From contig CM073557.1 of assembly GCA_037074615.1 (NCBI GenBank), forward strand, positions 10,742,501 to 10,806,500: 64,000 nucleotides of DNA. Direction: 5' to 3'. Under the pieces are notes generated by a model, which worked only from the letters and a program-made list of their open reading frames with translations, was not told the DNA's origin and searched no databases. The position numbers and the translations under genes are program-made. This stretch comes from Leucaena leucocephala. Taxonomy: Eukaryota; Streptophyta; Magnoliopsida; Fabales; Fabaceae. Shown here in pieces: positions 36,080 through 48,307 of the stretch (the stretch's first letter is position 1; every line of letters starts with the position of its first letter).

Positions 36080-36475
36080 TAAGGTCGTGACTAAAAGGTC
36101 ACCAGGTCATGACTAATCATCACAGAGAATATAGATTATGATAAAAATAAACTTCAGGTTGCGACTATCAGTCATAGAGAGTACATGCCTAAAATTTGTA
36201 GTTTCTGGTTGCGACCAATTGTCATTCAAGTCACAAGTATAAATCACCAAGAGTAAATCTGATTGAAACACTAATGTTTGGCCATGACTAAGTGTCAAAC
36301 TGGTTGGGACCAGAAATCATAAAGAAAACTAGATGAAAAATATTTTTGGTTGCGACCACAAAGCATTCAGGTCGCGACTAAATGTAACAGAGAGCAAAAT
36401 GAGTTAAAAACAAATTTATGGTTACGACCAAATATGCTTCTCGTTGCAACGAAAGTTCACAGAGAAAGGCAATTG
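36080..36475. repeat. decayed GGTCGCGACC-type repeats in Athila leader
   Basis: At least eight imperfect copies around GGTYGCGACC (GGTCGCGACT, GGTTGCGACC, GGTTACGACC, GGTCGTGACT), spaced about 20-60 bp apart. Similar copies occur at 46345-46605 in the other Athila-like fragment. Variants are mostly CpG to TpG or CpA. Confidence 0.75.
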
Positions 36476-36587
36476 GTCATATCTACACAAGACAAAATAC
36501 TAAATTCACAGAAACATTGAAACACCTGTCTACTTTTTATGATTTTTAGGCCTAGGATATTGCTTAGGAAACCTTAACAAATAAGGC

Positions 36588-36605
36588 TCCCTGGTAATGA
36601 CGCCA
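36588..36605 (-). other. Athila-type primer-binding site
   Basis: On the - strand TGGCGTCATTACCAGGGA, a close variant of the tRNA-Asp site (TGGCGCC-TTGCC-GGGGA pattern) used by Athila/Tat elements. It lies three bases after the LTR end. Confidence 0.85.
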
Positions 36606-36608
36606 TTT

Positions 36609-38261
36609 TGATAACTGTCATTTTAATTATCAAATAAAACTAAACTAACTAATAGTAAAGTAGAGGCTAACCTAGATCAATTTACAAGGAGCCTAGATGA
36701 ATGCTAAGGTACCTAATTAATCTAATGAGGCAAAAATTAACAAGTTAAAGAGATGGTGTATGATGAGATTTTATCTAACTTCTAAAAGTAAATCCTATGC
36801 TATTGTTTATGCTTTTAAGTGTTTATGATGATAATATGAATGAATGACAAGTGTGTTCCCTTGAAAATTACCTTACCTTTATTATCCATAAAATAAGAGA
36901 AGTTAATCAGTTGAATTAGAATATGTTAGCTAACAACTCGCTAGCTAGATCTCAATCAAAGCTATAACTCATAGACATTAAAAGAGATTATGAATAATTC
37001 AACTCAGAGAAAGAAGAAGATGAATTAACAGAAACAACTGTACTCTATTTATGATTACTCTAATTAACTACAGCATGTCCAACTCGGTCTAAGGATAAAA
37101 ATCAATCAAAGCATAAATAATGCAGAAATAAGAAATCCAACTCGGTTCCCTAGTTCTTTGTCCTCTACTAACTCTAATTGAATCAATAAATTAGAAGTAA
37201 CTACATCAACTCGATACAATTAAATTTGATTTAAGACATAATGAAACTCCCTATTCAGCTCAAGGATTCTGGTTCAGCATCATCTCCAAGAGAGCACAAT
37301 AGCTTAGCCTTGCATTGCCATCTGAACTTCAGCAGCAATAGAAAATACAATAGTAATCATGGTAAAGGTGAGAGAAGAAGATGAAGATTATAGCTATACT
37401 TTCCTCTGGTTCTATTATCTAGAATAGACGAAAGTTACAGAATAGAAATAGAGAAGAAGAATGGAAAATGGTGTGAGGTTTTGGATGCTAAATGGAGTGG
37501 AAAGTAAGAATGGAGTGAAGGTTGGATGGACGAATGGCGAGCAGAAGAAAAGTGGAGTAGAATAGAAGTTGTGTGTTCAGTCTCTAGTGTTTCAGCCGTG
37601 ATCCCCCTGTTCAGTGGTGATGGTGTGAATATATAAGTATGAAAGGATGTTAAGGTTAGATGAGATAGCATGAGATTCATGCGTGGAATATGAGGTAACA
37701 AAATCAGTTAATGAACTGAGACATATGAATAGTATATGATCTGTGAATGATAAGAGAGGTGACAGATCTGAATTGGACTCATCACATGACTAATTCTGTT
37801 ACAATACATGAGTGGGTCCACTACTTGCTTCTGTTAACAACTTCTCAATTTCCATGTGATCCAGCCTGTGAAACTTTATTCACATGCAAATCCATTCCAT
37901 TCTCTGTCCCTATTCACATGCAATGACTAATTCTCTATGCAGCACATGATTGAATTGTACTCCCTTTCAACTACAACATGTGCAGCTTGTGATACATTTT
38001 CTCTTTTGATTTATGTTGGCATCTTCTCTAGCTGTCCATTAATATCCAGCTGTCAATTGATCTAATTTGCTGATTGGTAACTGTATAATAGAAATTTAAT
38101 AAATTATTTATCTAATTAATCACTAAAATCCAATCAATTAATTTTCCTTTGTTCTATTTTAATGTTATTAATTAATTGTTATCATATTGGTAAATATGGA
38201 TAAAATAATAATAAAACGTAATTTAAACACACTAAAAATTACTACAAATATAAGTTTATCA
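36609..38261 (-). mobile_element. Athila-like 5' LTR
   Basis: 1,653 bp. On the - strand it begins TGATAAACTTATAT and ends GACAGTTATCA, giving TGATAA/TTATCA inverted ends, and it is followed by the primer site. Frames inside (37435-37701) look like chance. Confidence 0.8.
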
Positions 38262-38653
38262 CTAGGAAAATGAGTTGGCCCTTCAAGGGCCAAGGGCTAA
38301 AAGGGTTGACCTGTTTAATCTTGTTTAGTTTTAGAGATCCTTTTTATGAATTAGCCCTTAAATTTAAGGGCCAAGGGATAGCCCATTAGCTTTTGGACCC
38401 TTTTTATCACAATCTCATTTTTTTCATTCATACTTTAAATAGATTAAAATAAAACAAATTTTTCTTAATTAAAAACATAAATATAAGCAAATTAAAAGTT
38501 TAATCTGTTGTCAGCTTGCCAAAATTAAACCAAATAAAGCAGTTACTGTCATCATTGACAAATATTATCCAAAACTAAGTGAACTATACAAATCAAACTA
38601 TGAAGCATTAGCAACATAAGGGAACAAAATACAAGTATTATGATGGTAACACC
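38262..38653. other. GGGCC palindrome-rich spacer, possible DNA-transposon relic
   Basis: Contains GGCCCTTCAAGGGCC, GGGCCAAGGG and CCCTTAAATTTAAGGG, inverted repeats like the ends of plant hAT-type MITEs. The other side of the Tekay LTR (42075-42225) has a related GGGTTGGCC stretch, so this may be one element split by the LTR. Confidence 0.35.
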
Positions 38654-41600
38654 TGTCGTATCCTTATTTTCAACCTCAATTATCCTCAATTAGAAGTAAC
38701 TTGAATCAACTACATATCTCTTTGCTTTAGAAATTTGAAATTTCAAGAAAATTCTTCTCGGTACTGTTCATGGGTACTGTTCATTTGGTAATCCATAATA
38801 CATTTCTAACTTTAAAAATTCATAATTAAATATAGAAAAATTAAAATGGAGTGGTTCCAATTTCTAATGGAAGATATTTCATTTAACTTTGAAGGAAAAA
38901 TATAGAACTGAGGTTTCATTGTCCAAATGCAATCAGTTTATTCATTAAAAAATATTGTTCATTTGTTAAATTTGGAAGTTCCAGCTTCTTTGCCTTAAAT
39001 TCAAAAATTCATTTCTCCTTGATTACTTGTCCAAATGAAATGTATTATCTATATATTTAAATCTCCAGATGTTTTCTTTGAGTCCATAAAATTTCATAGG
39101 GAAATTCGTTCGTTTACTATATGAAATTAACAATTGAAAGTCGCTACCTCTAGCCACTCACTTTATCTCAACTCCAGATTTTATATCCAACTTAGAAAAA
39201 TCATATTAAATCAAAAACTTAACCAATTAAGACGTTTTTGGTGTCCATTTAAATCTCTGTATCTTAGCTACTTTAATGCAAATTTTCACATCCAAACTCG
39301 TTGGTTAAGTCATTGTAATTACTATCACAATGTTACTGCCTCATAATACAAACACTAAAATATGATTGGTATCCCATCAAGTCATGTCATAGTGCAAGTA
39401 GTAAGCATAACTTATTACACAAATTCAAACACCCACATTTAACCTTTTCCTTGGGAGGTTCCAGAACCTATAACATGGTTATGCATATGGAAAGAATGAG
39501 ATTTCATGAAAATTTCAATAGCAAGTCATACAAACTATAATATCATGTATGATTGATTAAATGCCTAACATGTTATCATGAGATGAGAGCTACTTCATGT
39601 TCATACATAAGCAAACTCTAATATGCATGTTGTCATGACATTAGTTACAAGGAGTTACAATAATTCAAACTTCATCATCATAGTATAATCTTAAGCTCAA
39701 CCAACAATCACAAATAATAAACAAGTTATTTGTGACTTTTGGTTGAGCTTAAGATGGTCTTCTTGACAAATTCTTCTTGAGATGGTCTTCTTCCCTTACA
39801 AATGTCAAAACCTAACCATTAAAAAGTAACATCAAGTTATAACTCAACTTCAAAACAATTCCAAGACTAGGTTCTAACTAGATTCAATTCTTTGTCTACT
39901 TTATGACTTATCCTTTCATCTTTATAAAATAAATTCTCATGGTTCATTTCCACATAATTTTTCATGTAGAATCCAAATATGAAATCATATTTTCCAAAAG
40001 CAAACCACATCCTTGGCTACTATACAGAACAGAAATGTCTCCCTTTGTTTTCTAAAAATTCTCATTTTGATTCCAATCCTTCCACTACTTATTTCACTAC
40101 TTTATGCCCACACAATTTTCCATTTTAAACCCATTGGAAGCATCAAAATCATGAAATTTTAATATATGAATAGTGATTCATACAGTGACAGCAAGAACAC
40201 AAAACCCTAACTACATGTATACTTGAATTTCTAAGCTAATACTACTTTATTCTAGCTTGTTTAAACTTATCTAAACTATCCATAACATAAAATTCATATT
40301 CCCACCACATATGAACAGCATGACCATAGCAACATCAAAGGGAAAATGCCATAGAAACCTCTTAAAACTAAGAGCAAACTTGCTAGAACAAAGTCCAAGA
40401 TCAAAGGAACTAATTACCTTTCTTGTTGCTCCAAGGTGTATGCTTCTTTCTTGCTTCAAAGTAAATTTTGGTAGAGGTTCCCCAAGGCTTCTAAGCTACT
40501 GAATAGGTCTGGAATTGAGGGGTATTTATAGACAAAATTGGGTGGAAATGGAAGGCCAAGATTAGTTTGGTTACTATTTGATCTAATGGTCCATAATCCA
40601 CCTTCCATCAAACTTACCCTAGAAGCCTCAGTAATGACATCATCCATGACATCATTTAGGGTTGTGTTTGGCTGAAGAAAAGTAGAAATACTTATAAGAA
40701 AAATTACAGTCCAGTCCGGTACTAATCTAGACAGTTTCACTAAAATGGGACTATTTTATGTTCCCAATTTTTATAATATTCCAGCATATGTATTTTGTCA
40801 TGAAAATCAATGTTTAGGTTTTTCCTACCATTGACATTATTAGAATGAGTATTTATCTGTCAACCATCCCTTAAGAAATGACCAAAATACCCTTAGTGCA
40901 GTTTCTTGCACTATATAACCCTAGAGGCATAACTGTCATTTCACACCTCTTAACTTCTTATCAGGGCATATAATGACCCTAATTAATCATCCTTATATTT
41001 GGCTGGCATTTTTGACCTGTCCAAAGTGACCAAAATGTCATCCATCTATCTCTCATTTATTATTACAATATAGGGGTATTTTTATAATTTTACACTTTTC
41101 TCGAGTTCATTTGGATACTAGCCCATTTGACTGTCAAACATCTTATTAGGCCTTTTGGATACCATTTTGGGCCTCTTTAAGGGTCCAATATATTTATGGC
41201 TCAATTCCCAAAAACCTCACCTGAAAGTATTTATCGGGCATATAATTCTACTGTAAATTCCATTAAACATTCTACGGAACTTCTTTTTGAGCTCTGTCAG
41301 TTTTACAAATTTCTGTATTAATTATGAGAATTTACTGCCAAATTTCATCTGGTTAGGAGATCCATAAGGACCTAAAATAATCTTCAGACTTTAAAAATTA
41401 TTAATTATCTGGGGCCCATATCAAAATTCTGAAAAATATGCCTAGCTCAATTTTCATTCTCAATTTACTGGTAAAATTTGGGACTACAACATTTTTGGTC
41501 AGTTCTAGGCCTTTTTCTAGACAACTTCCTCATAATTATGATTTTGCCCCTTGAACTTTTGTTTAATTATATTTAGGTCCCTAAACTTTTTAAAATTACA

Positions 41601-41799
41601 CTTAATGGCCCAACTTTTTTATCTACTTTCTATTTTGGCCATAGAACTTTTATAAATTTCATCTAGGTCCTTGAACTTTCTATTATTTACACTTTAATCC
41701 CTTTCCTTCCATAAATTTCTACACTTTCCTTTGAGAATCTCACATTTATTACATACACACTGTACATACATACCAGATAAGAAAATTGGGGATATGACA
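38654..41799 (-). mobile_element. Tekay-type LTR, inverted (LTR3)
   Basis: 3,146 bp. On the - strand TGTCATATCC to GGATACGACA, the same inverted ends as LTR1. The TATA box is at 40523-40531. Similarity to LTR1 and LTR2 is visible (GGTCCCTAAAC, GTGAACAGTA-like words, the same promoter layout). A polypurine-like tract adjoins its start, so it is a 3' LTR with most of the internal region gone. Short frames inside are not credible genes. Confidence 0.82.
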
Positions 41800-41809
41800 A
41801 CCTCCCCAC
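41800..41809 (-). other. polypurine tract of LTR3 element
   Basis: GTGGGGAGGT on the - strand immediately before TGTCATATCC. Confidence 0.65.
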
Positions 41810-42227
41810 CTGCTTACACATTTTTCTAATGTTATTCTTTGTCTATATAACATATTAGTTCATTAAAAAAATGAATGCATTCCCTCACCCAACAAGGGAT
41901 GCCACTATTATCTTTTATCATTAGTGATATCCAAACTTGTAGAAAGAAATGTTTAGCTCCAAAAAAACTAACAAATTTGACAAAAATGTTTTCATTTATG
42001 TAAAATCGAGTGATATTTGATTAAAATATTAATATATCAAATGGCACATGGATTACACTTATGACAATTAGAGTTTTAGGACTAAATGGGTTGGCCATTT
42101 TAGGCTTGACTTACTTTGGAAGCTCTAAATCATGAGAAGCTCTAAATCATGAGCCTGACCCTCGATTTAAATAGGCTTAAAGGGTTCATGTTAACTTTTA
42201 GTCTCAACCTATTTTTCTGGCTTTACT
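41810..42227. other. unassigned flank of LTR3
   Basis: 418 bp, AT-rich with a GGGTTGGCC/AGGCTTGAC stretch near the end and a short direct repeat (AAGCTCTAAATCATGAG twice at about 42120-42154). No coding recognised. Block A resumes at about 42228. Confidence 0.45.
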
Positions 42228-42409
42228 TGCTTCTGCTATGTGATCCTTTATGAGTTTTTATCCACTCAAAGGTTTATATTCACTTTCTTTTCTCCCCTTC
42301 TATTTGTCAATTAGTCAAACATGCTTATGTACAGATATGTTCTTTTCTCTCTTGTCTATGATACCTGGGATGTGATTTTCTTCTTATTCATTCAATAAAT
42401 CCTATATTT

Positions 42410-43569
42410 CACTACAAAAAAAAGCTATGAGCTGTAGCAGTTATTTTATAGAGATTACAATGAACCACTACAAATGTTTGACTTTATAGCGATTTAGCTC
42501 TAAACTGCTATAATTTTATAGCCCTTTGACTATGAATAGTATCATCAATGACATTTATAGTAGTTATAACCACTGTAAATATACCGCCAAGTTGGTGCCA
42601 TCTGATGTGAACGTTTGTAACAGTTTAAACAGCTACAAATCTTTAAAATATGAAACTCAAATTTCTCTCCCACACTCGAACTCACTTGGATATATTTGTA
42701 ACCTAAATCGCTATAAATGTCCACAAAACCACTACAAAGTTGCAAATATGAAATTTAAATTTTCCTCCCACGCGCTTTACAAACCAAAACCCTACTACAA
42801 AATTTCAAATATGAAATTCAAATGTCCCTCCAACGCATTTATAGCGGTTTTAAACCTCTACATCTGATGTTCATAAAATCACTTCAAACTTCATCCGATG
42901 TCTACAAACATCTCCACTCCTTTATAGCGGTATTCTTTTATTTTCAGGTTCTTTTTACATAAATTAGTGGATCTTTGTTATTAATTCTATATCATATTTT
43001 CAATACTTGCTTCACTTTCCAACTCTCTTCTACACCCTTTTTTATCTACTTACATAACTTTCTAGCTACCTAATATCAACTTGTACACTTTCTTTATCTT
43101 AATTATATCACATCAAATAAAATATATCAAATTATATAACATGGTACAACTAAATAATATACTCAATTATCATAATAAAACTTTAACGTATCAAATTTAA
43201 TAAATTATCTATATATCTACATCTATGTGCATATATACATACTATTAAAATGGATTTTTTATGTTTTTATAAAATTTGGAACATTTGTAGCAATTACAGA
43301 ACTTCTACAAATTTTGGCGCCATATTGAATTTTTTTGTTTCCCACCTGAAATTAGTAGATGTTTATCAACTGCTACAAAATCCTTAAACCGCTATAAATG
43401 TATCATTTTGACTATCATGAGTATCCGTTTTCCTTAACCGCTATAAACCTATTTATAGCGCATGATTTTGCAACTGTTGTGTAAACCGCTACAAAATGTT
43501 ATTTCAGCGGTTTAAACCGCTATAAAGGCAAAAAGTGAACCACTATAAAACACCTTCTTTTTTGTATTG
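42410..43569. mobile_element. CACTA-like MITE with ACCGCTATAAA repeats
   Basis: 1,160 bp, CACTACAAAAAAA to TTTTTTGTATTG, filled with a dozen or more variants of ACCGCTATAAA/TTTATAGCGGT in both orientations. Block B lacks it: its sequence runs straight across at about 60365 (CCTATATTTGTGTTAG). Frames at 42526-42867 are readings of the repeat. Confidence 0.85.
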
Positions 43570-45320
43570 TATGTGTTAGTTTAATCTATTTTAGTATGTT
43601 TGTCAAATGTTCAATATTTTCCTCAGTTAGTTTCTTATTCTGTTAGATTCTAGTTAGCCTTTTTTATGTTCAAGTTAACTATGTCGCTTTACTTTAGGTA
43701 TTATTTGGAATATCCAAAATGCGTTTTAAATCCTAAATGAGAGAATATAAACATAGAAACATTATGCAATATGAAAAATAATGTGTTTGATCCTTGGGAT
43801 TGGGTCACTTGAAGATCTGAGTTTAAAGGTGACAAATTTGGAATATATGTGTAAAGCATAATGAGACGAAGGGAATGCCATCGAAAGTACATTAAACAAC
43901 CATCGAAGTTGCTAGAAAATATGAAGAAAGTTAGGTTAGACCTTATCATACTCCACTAGGGTTAAGCGGGACCTAGTTTGAGGTTAGGGGTGACAAAAAT
44001 GACGAGTCGTTTCTAAAACACACATAAGTGACATGTTGTTTCAAATAAATGACATGTCACCCCTTAATTGAAATGGTCTATTTCATAGGGGATTTAAGGA
44101 AATAATTGAACAGAAAAAAATGGAGCCTAATAGTGTTTATGGTCCAAACCAAGAAAATTGAATGATAAAGGGTTATGGGCCAAACAATTTTTTAGTCTAT
44201 CAGATTAAAAAATAATAATAAAAGGAAAAGGACCAGAACTTGCCACGTGGCTTGTGGGCCCCGGTAAGAGTCCCAATAAACATATGGCAAACCTCACCTA
44301 ATGCAATATAGTAGGGGTGTTCACGAGACAGGGTTGAGACTAGGATAACCCCGTACTGTGTCCTATCCCATCATGAGAGGATGGGTTCGAGATGGGATGA
44401 GAATTCCTAAAAATTATTTTAAAAAATTATACTACTAGATATTTTATGTACAGCCTGTCTATCGGTAACATATAATCAGGACACAAAAAAAATAGAAGAA
44501 ATTAAATCATCCTAATATGATTACTAACTTAAAGCAACAAATACCATTAATTTACTACAAATATTATTACTTTTTCAATTTTTTAACTTCACCAACTGAA
44601 ATTACTTCTTCATCTGCAAAGAAACAAAGACATATGAGGAAGAGAAAAATAAAATCATCTAATAAATAAAACAAATAATATGATATAACCAATATTATTT
44701 TCTATTTTCTATTTCTTACAAAAATAAATAAAATGCATATAATTTTTAGTTTTTATAAAAAATATGTTCAGGATGGGACAGGAGTCCCGAGGGTCAGACT
44801 GAGACATGTCCTGTCTCAACCCTTCCCCTTGTCCCGACTCAATATATTCCCCATCTCATTCATGTGAAGGACTCATCTTGATATACCCGAGACTAGGGCG
44901 GGACAGCCTGAGACGGGAAAATTTGGACTATAGTTCATGTCACTGTGGGATGCCTTTAAGATGGCGCTTGTTTACACCTAACTCTAAGAGTAGACTTATC
45001 TAGAATTTTTCATTTTTGTAGAATTTTCAACTCCTACTTTTAGAGGCTTGTGAGAGTACGTTCTTGGTTTGGTTAATGTGTTGTTTATCTATAAAAATCC
45101 ATAAATTCAAGTTCTTCAATTTGACATGCAATAAGACTGTTTTGGACATATTTAGATATATCTTTAAGGATTTTAGTTATATTTTAATGATTTTTATGTG
45201 TTTAAAAATGCTAAAGTATTCGTAATAACTTGTGTGAATTTTCTTATTAGTACAAGTGAATTTAGAGAGTTATAAAGAAACTGAACCAAAAGATTTTGTT
45301 CAATCAACTATGATTTTCAA
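43570..45320. other. non-coding part of block A
   Basis: Matches 60371-61607. About 620 bp at 44312-44935 (TAGGGGTGTTCACGAG ... ACGGGAAAATTTGGACTA, with internal GGGACAGG/CCTGTCTC inverted words) has no counterpart in block B and is a probable small hAT-like insertion, though a clean 8-bp target duplication is not visible. No gene was seen. Confidence 0.5.
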
Positions 45321-46185
45321 ACTGGTTTTAAAGACTAATTTATCGAAAGACTATTCGATAAATGGATTTATCGAATAACTCTTCGATAGATAAGGAAAAG
45401 TTTTTAAGTTTTCAAAAGCATTGATAAATTGTATTTTGCATATTTTTCTCTTTTAATCTCCTCCCGTTTCATGTTTTAAAATTCTAGATCTAGGGTTTTT
45501 ATTGGTTGAGTAGGGATTGAATATCGATTGATTATTCTGAGATTAAATTTTGTAATTGAATTTGGATTATTTGAATGTGTATTTTAATATGAATATTTTA
45601 GTTTTAATTTTTGGATAATTGGGTTGTTATCAATGATCGTTGCTAACCAATTCGATTGCTTAAAATCTATGATTATAGATCGATGATCATTTGAGGGCAT
45701 TTTCATCATCTGATTTAATTACACTCTAAGTGATTTTTAACAATGCATTAATAGTTTTTGAACTACCTTTGATCAAAGGAGTTTAAGGAATGCTAATGTT
45801 CTAAACTCAATCGATCGATTGAGGTTTTATTTAAGACTTAGTGATTTTAAAATTTTCATATCAAATTAAGAGCAAAGATAAATAGGTTTCCATCATCAAG
45901 AGTCTTCCTCAACATATTTTTTCACAATCCACTCATTTTCCATCTTAATCAAAAATACAAAAATATTTACTTTATTTCACCCTTATTTTATTGCTTAAAA
46001 AATCAATCAAACCCAAAACCCATTCTACTTTCACTCAGGTTTTCAATAGCTTTGTCACCGATTTGCTAGGGTTCTAATAAAAAGGGCTCCTTAAGAAGAA
46101 CGATAGGGTTATGCCTTATACTACATTAATAGGGTGAAATTATTTTATTTTGATGAATCGGATAATGACAATCTATGCAAATCAA
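45321..46185 (+). other. probable LTR part of second Athila-like element
   Basis: Sequence between the end of block A similarity and the tRNA-Asp primer site, so probably LTR. I could not find its left end. It holds an inverted repeat TCGATAAAT/ATTTATCGA at about 45354-45375. Confidence 0.4.
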
Positions 46186-46203
46186 TGGCACCATTGTTAG
46201 GGA
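46186..46203 (+). other. Athila-type primer-binding site
   Basis: TGGCACCATTGTTAGGGA, a decayed tRNA-Asp site matching the one at 36588-36605. Confidence 0.8.
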
Positions 46204-46344
46204 GCAAAGTAATTTTTTTAGTAGCAATTGGTTGTCAATTTCATTATTTACCTGAGTCATTTTTTGTTTGAATTTTAGTTTTTGTTATTTTTATTGCATA
46301 GCATTCTACATTTTTTTCAAGTTTATGCAAATTTGCTTTCTGTA

Positions 46345-46605
46345 ACTTTGAGTCGTGACCACACATAATTGGGTCCCAACCGGATTGCTTTTCTGTAGTG
46401 CTTGATTATTCTTTATGAACTCTAGTCGCGACAGTCACCACCTTTGGTCGTGATTGTTGTGGAAGATTTACTCTCTGTTATATTCTATCATGGCCAAACT
46501 ACATTTTAGTCACGAGTTAGAATCCATTTTTAAGAACTTTTACCCTTTATGTAATTGGGTCGCGACCTGAACACCCTTATGTTGCGACTAGTTGAACTTT
46601 TCTAC
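46345..46605. repeat. decayed GGTCGCGACC-type repeats in second leader
   Basis: Copies such as GGTCGCGACCTG, AGTCGCGACAG, GAGTCGTGACCAC and GTTGCGACTAG between the primer site and gag, at the same relative place as 36080-36475. Confidence 0.75.
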
Positions 46606-46832
46606 TGTAAAACTTCTATGTATGATTTTGATTGCTTGCCTAGTTATTCTTGATTGGTCTTATGTTGCATGCGTAGAAGAACTGAACCATTAGTGCCTTT
46701 TGAAAGAGACAACTCAAGAAAATAAGGAGAGAATTTAGAGAAGAGGCAAGATCAACAGAATATAGTTCATTCTCTAGTGTTCTGAGATTCAAAATTGAAC
46801 TCATTTTAGAGATTCCATTAGAAATTTCTAAT

Positions 46833-48307
46833 ATGGCTGAGATTAATCCTAATGGGCAAAATGGGCACAATAAACAAGGAGAAAATGAAATACCAATGAA
46901 TGTAGAAGATAATAGAAGTGTGAGGGCAATAAATAATCACATGTGAATTATGATCCTTATGATTTTTATACTGAAGAGGCCAATTTTGAAATTAAAGGAG
47001 TTTTGATTGTAGCCTTACCTAAATTTCATAGTTTTGCAGGAGGATGCCCACATCGGTACTTACAAGCCATGTATATGATTTGCTCTTTAATGAAGCCTCC
47101 AATGATTGCATTGGATGATGTCTTGAGTAGCTTTTTCTATTTCACTATAGAAGGGAAGGCTAAGGAGTAGTTATAAATAATAAGATAATAGAAGTGTGAG
47201 GGCAATAAATAATCACATGTGAATTATGATCCTTATGATTTTTATACTGAAGAGGCCAATTTTGAAATTAAAGGAGTTTTGATTGTAGCCTTACCTAAAT
47301 TTCATAGTTTTGCAGGAGGATGCCCACATCGGTACTTACAAGCCATGTATATGATTTGCTCTTTAATGAAGCCTCCAATGATTGCATTGGATGATGTCTT
47401 GAGTAGCTTTTTCTATTTCACTATAGAAGGGAAGGCTAAGGAGTAGTTATACAATCTGCCAACTCATTTCTCTACTCTTACATGGGATCAGTTAAAGTCA
47501 ACATATTTAGAACAATTCTTCCTGGCCTCTAAGACAACTCAAATGAAGAAGGAGATTACAAACATTCTGCAATAAGATGGAGAGTCATTACATGAATATT
47601 GGACAAGATTTATCAAATTATTGGCTCGATATCCATATCAAAACATGATAAAAACTAATCTAGTAGACATTTTCTTTGATAGTCTACTTCCTCATAATCA
47701 GGTGTCCTTGAATGTAGTAGCAAATGGATCTTTGAGAGATAAGACTCCACAAGCAAGTTGGGAATTATTCCAGAAAATGGCTAATAAAGACCATCAGACT
47801 TAGGATTCAAGGAGAATGACCTCATCATCTTCAGGTAATTCAAATGAGATCTTAGCAGAAATAGCAGCTTTAGTAAACGAATAGAAAAGAGGATGAATTT
47901 AATTGAAAGAGGGCTACATTCTACAAAGCAAGTTCATGCAATGGGGACCTTACAAGCACTAGTTAAAGGATATGAGTTATACAGTTCAATGATGCATGCT
48001 ACAAGTACATGTGATAGACAGTATGAAGAAGTAGCAGTAATGTATCAAGGGAGAGACAATCAGTACTAGAAGAGAGACCCATACTCTAACACATACAACC
48101 CTGGTTAGAGAGACAATCCAAATTTTAGGTAGGGAAGTAGGGAAAATAGGCCAAACCAATTCCAAGAAGGTGGTGCTTCCTCAGGCAACTACCAAAATAA
48201 TGCAAGCTCTATGGTTTGAACTCAACCTAATGCTTTAGTGGCATCAAGGCCATATGAAACTTCTCGATTGTTGAAGAGTATGGCTGCATAGATGAACAAC
48301 ATGAACC
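46833..48307 (+). pseudogene. Athila-type gag relic
   Basis: Starts MAEINPNGQNG at 46833. After a one-base shift it reads EEANFEIKGVLI, FAGGCPHRYLQAMYMIC and FYFTIEGKAKE (46943-47170), is duplicated, then continues TTWDQLKSTYLEQFF-like text, RFIKLLARYPYQN, DSLLPHNQVSLNVVANGSL (47621-47803) and a Gln/Asn-rich tail. This is the conserved retrotransposon gag capsid core of Athila/Tat elements. It stops at the solo LTR-X; what follows (50186 on) is not the rest of the element. Non-functional because of stops and the duplication. Confidence 0.85.
46906..47451 (+). repeat. perfect 270-bp tandem duplication in gag
   Basis: 46906-47175 and 47182-47451 are identical by eye and separated by 6 bp (AATAAT). 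Each encodes the same 75-residue gag piece. Identity within otherwise decayed sequence points to a recent event or an assembly error. Confidence 0.93.

Larger units (their letters stand above)
19120..45320 (+). repeat. segmental duplication, block A
   Basis: Pieces of this interval match 51940-61607 in the same order and orientation: 19120-22000 with 51940-54770; 22765-23300 and 32456-33113 with 59432-60185; 42228-42409 with 60186-60370; 43570-45320 with 60371-61607. The rest is later insertions: 23396-32455, 33114-42227 and 42410-43569. Divergence is clearly visible, so the duplication is not recent. Both copies share the MITE in the EAR-gene intron. Confidence 0.88.

Noticed and set aside
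42526..42867. 113-codon frame as a gene
   Set aside because: It lies in the MITE and its repeated Asn/Tyr/Lys text follows the ACCGCTATAAA unit.
44312..44935. hAT element with clean ends
   Set aside because: A TAGGGGTG start and inverted words are present, but no matching 8-bp target duplication could be found, so it is only mentioned within a spacer entry.
46943..47446. Two identical 75-residue proteins in tandem as a duplicated host gene
   Set aside because: The text is gag capsid core (EEANFEIKG, EGKAKE) and the duplication ignores ORF limits.
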